Both the position numbers and the translations under genes were made by a program. The notes below the pieces were generated by a model. It saw only the letters and a program-made list of their open reading frames with translations, was not told the DNA's origin and made no database searches. This document shows positions 56,754-64,000 of a DNA stretch of 64,000 bases, in pieces (the stretch's first letter is position 1; each line of letters starts with the position of its first letter). This stretch comes from Paguma larvata (taxonomy: Eukaryota > Chordata > Mammalia > Carnivora > Viverridae), in contig CM057831.1 of the NCBI GenBank assembly GCA_030068075.1, forward strand, positions 12,629,370 through 12,693,369, written 5' to 3'.

Positions 56754-59700
56754 AGCCGCATGTCCTGGAGGTGACTGAAGGTTGTTGGATTTTGAGCGTC
56801 GGCCTTGTATCACCCATCCTGGCTCCACCATGGGCGCAGAGAAGAGTGTGTGACAGAGGGTCTGCCTGTGAACCCCCCCGGGGCAGCCACGTGCCCGGGC
56901 GCCCAGAGCGGGACTAGTTCTTCACGGTCCGGCAGCTGCACTAGTCTGTCAGTGAGGGAGTATTTGTTCTCTCACTCTGCTCTCCTCACTATCGGAAATT
57001 CATTTTGATTCACGACAGAAACCAAATGTATAGAGCTTTGGGTGTAGGATATGAAATTTTACTCAGACTTAAGAAAAAGAGAAAATCAGATGTATTTATT
57101 TGACTTCATTCCGTATTTGAAAGCACATTTTAATTTTTATTTTGCCATGTTTTGTTTTGAGTAGTGAGAGTTTTAGCCCTTTGTATTTAGTACACCCAAG
57201 GGTCAGTTGCTCCTGAAGCCAAGAGTTCAGGATAAGGTGTTAGGAGGCCGGGTAGAGAGGTGAAGGAGAGGAGGGAGGAAGCGGGGGAGCGAGGAGCATC
57301 TGGCTTCCACTGAACTCTAGTCCATGCCCACTGCTGCCCAGTAGGCGTCTTCGAGGGTCTCCTCAAAGGCATAGCGTGCCCACGGCTCCTCCATGCGGAG
57401 GACTTGAGCCGTATGCTACCCAGATGGGCAGAGAGTTAGGTGGGCTTCCTCCCACGAGAGGCGAGCACCTCTTCTCCGTAGCCGGGATCAACCCCCAGTT
57501 AACAGAAATCCTCGGTGTACTGAAGAGCAGGCACTTGAAGATGGGCGTGTTTTCTTCTTGTCTTCTTTTCTATTGAGGGTAGGGACTTGGGAGGGAGAGG
57601 AAAGCAAATTTTATTTTCTTGGCTATAAATTTGCTATTCTTGGTATTGTTTCATTTTTATAATTACACATTAGACTTCGGCACTTGTGTGAAATTATCCC
57701 TGCAGATTGAGCAGGAAGTAAAAACAAACAAATGGAGATGCTTCAGATGGTGGCAGGGGTGGGGTGCTGAGGAAGGGCGGGATGGGAGCGGGGAAAAGAG
57801 TTTGGGAAGGTTGTCTAACTGAATCACTACTGAGTTGAACCTTGGCCATCACGAGCCACGGGTACTGCTGAATATAAGGCCAGTAAAATTTTAGTACCTG
57901 GAGGTTTGACTCTTAATATTAATTTTGCACTGATGGTGCCAAAGGGCTCTCTGGGTTCAAAGGAGAGCCACGAGTGGCGTGGAGAGAGAGGAGGTGGAGA
58001 AGGCAGAGCCGCTCAAACCAGCTCCAGAAGCGCTTCCTCTGACTTCACTGCCGAAGCTTTTTCCACACTGGTGCATGACCGACCTTCACAGTTGCAGACC
58101 AGAGCATACACTGGATACTGTGGGCAAGGGGTTGCCGACCGCCTGCTCTAGAATGAATTGTAGTATTGGCTGCCCCCTACAGAGAGGGCAAATGTTGCAG
58201 AGTTGTAACTTGAGAACTCCTTCAATGATACTGGCTTTCTGTGGTTTTCTTTGTGCATCAGGTATATATGTTTTGGAGTATTTTTGCCAACTAAAGCTAA
58301 ATCATTGGTCGAATCTTCAAATTCTGTTACTCCGTAAAGAGTACCTCCCCTGCTCATTTCAGTAGTGCCCTCTGAACTCCGTGGGTAGTCGGGATGTAAG
58401 TTTACTCTTCCCCTGCACTCTCATCGCAAGTGGTAAGGACTCCCTACTACTTTTATAAACACTGCTGCAACTTGACAAACTCCTCTAAGTCCAGATTCCT
58501 ATTTCCTGCCTTTTTCAAATCCGACCTATGTTTTGAAGTAGACCAATTTGGACTGTTGGACCTCATCTATAAATTAGAATTATATTTTGAGTCACAGACC
58601 AAGCATAAATTAAATCTGAGCGGGATTAAAAATTTTAGAAGCAGAAGCTGGTTAAGTCAAGCTTGAGTCTTGAACTTTCCGTATCTCTGAAGAGAAGCAA
58701 GTAGAAGCCAAATGGTTATGTCGTGCTGCTGGAAATGATGTAGTCGTTCTCAACTGAAAGGGTGACACACCACAGCCACCTGACACCAGTGTCATCAGCG
58801 GGCACTTAATCAGGAGAAAGGTAACTGTAAATGGAGCTTTTACCTTGAATTCAGACAGTACAGGGTAATCCCATAATTCTCCAGAACTCATTTAAGGAGC
58901 TTCGTAGGTTAGCAGAGTTGTGGTTTCTCTTCCGCTCAGCCGGCGTATCTCGTCCTTAACAGCCATTTGCTTTTCTTTTCCTGTCATTGAACCTCTGCTT
59001 GGAACAGGGCTAACTGGAAACATACTCTGACCATAGTTCTCGTGCTTCCAAATAAATTCATATCTGGATTTTTAAATGAAGCCCCAAAACAAAGTCTGAG
59101 TCTGAAAAGATTCCGCAGTTTTGAGTGTGTTCTTTTTATCTTACCCACCTCCCTTCTTCCCTTCTCCTTCCCAGCGTTGCCTCCACACCTTCCATTTTTT
59201 TGGCCATTATAATCACAGCCATTTTACTTCGATGCCGTATCTGCCTTTCAGGATGATGGACTTAGATATTCTAGATATCTCTGAGTGACAGCGGTCACCA
59301 TCAAAGCTGTTTTCCCCCCACTTACCTGACTAGAGCTGGAGTCCAGGGTGGTGAACACAGCAACCTTCCCAGAGCAGGAAGCTGGGCCTCAGCCATTGAA
59401 GTGACCTGCCATGACCCTGTGCTCTCTCCTGTGGCCCTGATGGCTCCTTTGCTATTAAGTGGCAAATTACATTTGGAGTGTCTCCTTCCTTTTCAGAGAA
59501 CAGAGTTAATCAAGGCAAATCAGCAAGCTCCCAAAGTGCTATAATTTAAAATCGTGATTATGGTCCTGGAAGCCATATATTTTGCATACTTTAAAGTCAG
59601 CTAACTTGGACTGCTTGAGTTACCTTGGCTTTCAGAACCTAAACTGTAACTATTCTCTTGTCCTATAAGAAGGCATATTTCCTTAGCTTTCTGGCTTCCC

Positions 59701-60282
59701 ATTCCCCCAGACAACTTCTAACCACTGTTTAAAACAGTTTGTATTTGTGTTTTGGAGGAGGGGGGGACCCTAATGTGAGAGTAAGGGAGAAAAGCTTATT
59801 TTTCCTTCTTTTTAGAAGCTAGAGAAAGTAATTAAGGCAGGGGTGAGTTGTCTTTCACTTGCATACTTGTTTTTTCTTTCGATGTTGGTAAATTTGCTGT
59901 GTTACATGGAGCTTCTGTATTTCAAACTGGAAACCGTCTTCTCTGAAGGTGGGATATGATGTTATTTTGAACCGCTAGAGCTTTGGTCAATATTTCCTTC
60001 CGTGTATGTCACAGAGGGCACCCTTGAGACTTGTGTGCAGAGGACCTCAGAGTACAAAATCGGCAGGACCTTCTAGGCATCTTTCTGCTGGCTGGTTTTT
60101 CCCCTCTCCCGTCACCATTTTTGTTTTCAGTCCTGTTTTTTTTGTTTTGTTTTTGCTCTTGTTTTTTTTCCCTGACTGTTCCACCCCCTTTTCTTTGATC
60201 TACAAAATTGTTCCTTCTTCGAGAAAAGAGTTTCTCTTGCCTCGTTCCTTACGCCTTCCCCACTGGTACTGATGGTTTTGAC

Positions 60283-60288
60283 AATAAA
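60283..60288 (+). terminator. Candidate poly(A) signal AATAAA (proximal)
   Basis: A canonical hexamer in the 3' UTR (gacaataaattgg). A GT-rich downstream element is not obvious, so it could be a weak or alternative site for ARHGEF12 mRNA. Confidence 0.35.
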
Positions 60289-60720
60289 TTGGTAGAAAAA
60301 CAGCGTACCTCGTAGAAGGAAGCCCTGTCTGCCATCCCCGGGTGCCAATGGCTAAGCAGATGTGCTGCAAAATTGGTAACTGCAGTGTGCACCCTATTGG
60401 TTATTTTTAATAAGCCTCTTCCTACTAGAACATTCTATTTTCCTTGTTCACCATACAATCATGTACTCTTTAACAGAAATTACTTTTAAAAAAATCTGGA
60501 ACTATCTTTAAAAGAACTTTATTAATAATCATGTATTTTTACTGATCACATTTTGAAATGCCTAAAAGACTTTATTGTTCTAATTATCCAGATGTACCTT
60601 TGTAAAATAGCTCTTTTATGAATTAGCTGATAAGGCTGTATGTTTCTGGAACAAAATATTGGTCATCTAAAACCTTTCTGTTTTCTGGGGTCTGGGAAAA
60701 TAGAAAATGAGAGTTCAAAT

Positions 60721-60726
60721 ATTAAA
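60721..60726 (+). terminator. Candidate poly(A) signal ATTAAA (distal)
   Basis: ATTAAA with a possible cleavage point near 60740 (aaaggaacca) and a T/G-rich stretch (tgtggcttcttatttatattc) just after it. Repeat-derived sequence resumes downstream near 60990, which fits the end of the transcription unit. Confidence 0.45.
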
Positions 60727-60740
60727 TATGCTTAAAGGAA

Positions 60741-62224
60741 CCAAGTATGTGGCTTCTTATTTATATTCTTCTGATTTGTCTTCTACAAGTTACGTTAGAA
60801 AAGTTGAGGCCCCGAGGAGGCCTCAATGAGCCTTACTGGCAGGTGACCGTCGAGCGTCTTCCTGCTCGTTACAGCGTCCTCACTGGCCAGACCAGCCGGC
60901 TCGTCTCTGCGATGGGCGAGTGGCCGCGAGGACGCCGCAGCGTCCGGGGCAGCGCTTTTGCTTTCCAGCAGCTGTACCGAGACCCGGTTCACGTGTCGTA
61001 CAATTCGCTCCTTTGATGTGTACAGTTCAGTGATTTTTGGTATGTGTTTTTTAAATCGTAAAACCTGTGTAACATCAAATTTGTCATTTTGACCATTTTT
61101 TAAGTGTATAAATCAGCGGGACCAACGGGCAGTGTCTATGGTTCACTTGAAAATGACTTTGGTTTAATGCCACCCTCAACGAAAATACGTCGTCTTTATA
61201 CCGTTCTCATCCCCAGTGCTGGACTTCCTAGCGCAGCTAATCTTTCTGTGCTTTCGTGGCTCCCGTTTCAACTTTCGGGCTTTTTGGTATGTTGGTATTG
61301 ACATAGAAGTATCATTCGACGTACTCTTGGGATGAGATTTTCGTTTTCGTCATTCAGGGACCCCTTTGGCCGACAGCTCTAATAAGCATGACAAGAAACG
61401 CTCAGTATTTTGTAGGATTTTTTAGTTAAGCCTTTTAAAACTGAAGACTACCCAGATGTACTGTGCAGAAATCCCCCTGGCTGTAGTTGTGGCTGTCACA
61501 AGCATCCCCGGGAGGGACGCGCGTGCCCGCTCTGCTCCCGCTTGCTCCCCGGGCGACTGTCTTCTAAGCAGAGTGGCGGAAATAAAATCCCGTCTCTGCG
61601 GCTGCTTTCCCTGTCTGCCGCCCTCTTCCAAGCGAACTGACTGGCTCGCCAGAAGTTTAGTGCCACTCTGAAAGATGAGAGGGTCTATCCCGATGAGTAG
61701 TTGCTTTTCGGCTGGACCCGATGTCTTCCTACCGTGACGAATGTCCTAAAATACCACAAATAAATAGCTAGAGATAGGTGTTTCCCATTTCTTTCTGGAA
61801 CGTCGAGGGTAATTCATATTACGAACTGCGGGCACTCGCCTGATCTCAGCCGTGGGGGGGCACGTTTGTCCTGCCTCCGATTGTTAGGGAGACCCCCTCA
61901 TTCCCTGCGCGTCAGCCAAGGCCTTGGTGTGAGATCACTTAAGGTAGGTAGAGCTCTCTTTCTATTCTAGTCTTCCCCCCTTACTTGCTTAGGGTGCTTT
62001 GGGACCTCCCTGTAATCTAAGGCTTCCTTTAGAGCATTTTATTCCAGGGGGTCTCTTTCTTTGTACGTGTGACCACGGGGTTGGGGCCACCCAATCAACA
62101 TTCTGATCAGTAACAATGATGAGGGTATATCTTGGTAATTTTGTAAAGTTTTTGGAGAAGTATCCGTACAGAGCAATTTTTTCTGCCCTCTATTATTTTA
62201 AATAATAAAGGGCAGCGTCCTTCA
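60741..62224. other. Downstream intergenic sequence with an antisense L1M fragment
   Basis: 60990-61330 has gtgtacagttcagtgatttttgg, aacatcaaatttgtcattttgacc and accgttctcatccccagtgctgg, an antisense L1M 3' region. 61490-61620 is GC-rich. No gene seen. Confidence 0.5.
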
Positions 62225-62562
62225 TCTTTTTTTGGGCGGGGTCGGGGGAGAGTGAACAAGAGAGAGGGCCGAAGGGGGAGAGAGAATCTTAATTTAAATG
62301 TTTTCGATGTTTATTTTTTGAGGGAGAGAGAAAGGGAGACAGGGCGTGAGCAGGGGAGGGGCAGAGAGGGAGACACAGAATCCAAAGCAGGCTCCAGGCT
62401 CCGAGCTGTCGGCACCGAGCCCGACGGGGAGCTCACAGAGGATCCGAAGCGGGCTCCGTGCTGACAGCAGAGAGCCTGACGCAGGGCTCAAACTCGCGAA
62501 CTGTGAGATCATGACCTGAGCCGAAGTCAGACGCTCAACCGATGGAGCCCCCCAGGCTTCCC
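62225..62562 (-). mobile_element. CAN-SINE with internal duplication, next to an older SINE fragment
   Basis: 62225-62290 is the tail half of an older reversed SINE (gagagaatctt). 62291-62562 is a felid-type reversed SINE in which a ~55-bp block (62378-62440) is followed by a second diverged copy (62441-62490). Ends with a damaged head. Confidence 0.85.
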
Positions 62563-62867
62563 GAGTTTTCCAAATGTCTTCAGTCTGTCAGAGTGGAAGA
62601 CAGCCAGGTCCTCAGATCTGCTCAGGCAGCCCGGTGTGCTGTGTTGTTTTGGTTGACGTATATGAAGACCATCCCGCTTCACACAGACATAGATTTTTAA
62701 AAAGGGGAAAGTATTTTAATTGCCTTTTCAGATGATCGTGGATATTCTTGGATGCCACACTGAAACTCGACAAGCAGTAGTTCCTCAAAAGAGCTGCAGT
62801 GTGAAACCTGAAGCTGAATCAGTAACGTCTTTGTACTTTGTTACGCTGAAATCCGTCAGTCCACTTC

Positions 62868-63085
62868 ATGCTTTTTTTTTATATTTATTTTTGAGAGAGA
62901 GTGAGTGCAGGGGAGGGGCAGAGAGAGAGAGAGAGAGAGGGAGAGGGAGACACAGAATCTGAAGCAGGATCTGGGCCCTGAGCTGTCAGCTCAGAGCCTG
63001 ACGCGGGACTCGAACCCACGAACTGTGAGATTGTGACCTGAGCCGAAGTCGGACACCCAACTGACTGAGCCACCCAGGCGCCCCC
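62868..63085 (-). mobile_element. CAN-SINE, minus orientation
   Basis: Poly(T), tatttatttttgagagag, (GA)n, then the reversed felid body, ending gagccacccaggcgcccc. Confidence 0.93.
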
Positions 63086-63196
63086 ACTTTAAGTGGGTGA
63101 AGGATGGAATCTTTTACCTGTGTGTAATTTTGTAATACCCTGTATCAGTAATTTGGGAAGTCCTGGTTTGCCAAATTATGTAGGCCTTCAAATGTT

Positions 63197-63420
63197 GACC
63201 CTTTTTTTTTTTTTTTCTATTTAATGCTTATTTTTGAGAGAGAGAGAGCCACAGAATGTGAGCGGGGGAGGAGCAGAAAGGGGAGACACAGAATCGAGCA
63301 GACTCCAGGCTCTGGGCTGACAGCACGAACCCATGAACCTGAGATCATGACCTGAGCCGAAGTCGGACGCTTGACCGACTCAGCCACCCAGGCGCCGCCC
63401 CCTCCCCCGCCCCCCCCCCC
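63197..63420 (-). mobile_element. CAN-SINE, minus orientation, followed by a C-run
   Basis: Poly(T), tatttttgagagag, then the reversed body, shortened in the middle (cagcacgaacccatg), ending gccacccaggcgccg and a C-rich run at 63398-63420. Confidence 0.9.
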
Positions 63421-63944
63421 AGTTTTTATATACTGTGAGAAGCTCACATTTAGTGACCTCAGTGACTGATCTCATCAGAAAAGTCTCACGGCGGGAGGCA
63501 CACATTTCCAAATCAGTAGTTCAACGAAAATAGTTATGACTCCTTATGTCCCTGAAACGGTCTCGAGGACTGCCAGGGGTTTGGAGACCCGTGGTGTGGT
63601 GACGACCCTGGACTTAGACAGTCAGGACTCACTCACTTCTAGCACCTCTGCTTCCTTGCTGCCTGAGCCCGAGCAGGTTCCCTCTAGGTGCTGTTTTCCC
63701 AGCCGTAAATGAGGGTTAGGGATGCTTAATGGAGTTGCTGTGAGGAGAGAATGCGAAATTTCCAAGCGTGCGATGGGTGTCTCTGAGGACGGTGGTGCTG
63801 GTGGGCTTTATCCTGGGAGCTGAATACTTAAAGCAGGAACGGTGAAAATTGATTAATGAATTTAGGATATGTAAATATCTCTCTCATTAACGCACAGTTA
63901 TTTCATGTTTTATAATGGCTTAGTATGTCCGAACTCTAGGCTCC

Positions 63945-63945
<1 letters not shown>

Positions 63946-63995
<50 letters not shown>
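63946..63995 (+). repeat. (GT)n microsatellite, runs to window end
   Basis: About 25 GT units, then gagaga up to the edge. May continue beyond the window. Confidence 0.95.
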
Positions 63996-63997
<2 letters not shown>

Positions 63998-64000
63998 AGA

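Larger units (their letters stand above)
56754..60740 (+). other. ARHGEF12: ARHGEF12 3' untranslated region (end uncertain)
   Basis: Continues the last exon after the TAG stop. It is about 4 kb if the ATTAAA at 60721 is used. I recognise few repeats in it, unlike the introns, which fits a retained transcribed UTR. It has AT-rich stretches at 57010-57160 and 60380-60740. The start is well supported by the splice junction; the end is inferred from poly(A) signals only. Confidence 0.6.

Noticed and set aside
53990..54005. GT donor option caa|gttt after exon 32
   Set aside because: It is a poor donor, and the resulting frame does not give the conserved GNYLILDG join.
53879..54136. Alternative plus-strand ORF overlapping exon 32
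   Set aside because: A shadow of the ARHGEF12 exon in another frame; it runs into the intron with no domain.
55668..55705. U2 snRNA-like motif (gccttttggctaa)
   Set aside because: Only about 13 bases match the U2 5' end; the rest of U2 is absent. It is a short hairpin and probably chance.
56269..56817. 182-codon minus-strand ORF
   Set aside because: It lies in CpG-rich intron and UTR sequence where stops are rare. No domain, and it crosses a real splice junction of ARHGEF12.
1..64000. tRNA genes suggested by GGTGGCTCAGTCGGTTAAGC-like motifs
   Set aside because: These are the tRNA-derived heads of SINEs with A-rich tails and target duplications. None folds as a complete tRNA by eye.

Overview
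This is nuclear DNA of a carnivoran mammal, almost certainly a cat-family (felid) species. The evidence is about twenty tRNA-derived CAN-SINEs. Most carry the felid-type body (GGGCGCCTGGGTGGCTCAG head, GCTGACAGCTCAGAGCCTGG middle, CT-rich then A-rich tail) and several have intact target-site duplications. Old mammalian repeats (MIR, L2-like, L1M-type, hAT-Charlie) fill much of the rest. There is no bacterial, viral or organellar gene content.

One protein-coding gene fills the window on the + strand: the 3' part of ARHGEF12 (LARG, leukemia-associated Rho guanine nucleotide exchange factor). I placed 35 exons between 1650 and 56753. Joined, they give 4284 coding bases (1427 residues plus a stop) with every exon phase consistent. 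The first exon here starts inside the PDZ domain, at about residue 117 in human-style numbering; the promoter and first exons lie before the window. In order the exons encode: the second half of the PDZ domain (1650-4383), a coiled-coil and acidic linker (5605-15530), the RGS-homology (RH) domain that binds Galpha12/13 (17603 to about 25606), a basic and proline-rich linker (26292-34685), the catalytic DH domain for RhoA (35012-43871), the PH domain (47032 to about 50697), a long Ser/Glu-rich C-terminal region (50832-55052), and a short C-terminal helix (56080-56149). The last exon supplies only 11 coding bases, split inside a codon.

Two introns (after 49211 and after 53989) use GC instead of GT donors; the frame and the protein leave no other choice. 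The 3' UTR runs from 56754, with candidate poly(A) signals at 60283 and 60721. The remaining ~3 kb is repeat-rich intergenic DNA ending in a (GT)n tract.

Introns hold the rest of the structure: an L1 inserted into an older L1 (19683-22610), an LTR-like element inside a hAT fragment (41137-41963), two head-to-head inverted SINE pairs (8519-9020 and 15926-16382), a hAT MITE with a perfect 8-bp target duplication (14673-14889), and a ~280-bp polypyrimidine tract next to an exon (27855-28138). I found no second gene, RNA gene or CRISPR array, and no new multi-gene system. The unusual features concern splicing and repeat architecture. All family names come from memory of conserved sequence, not from a search.
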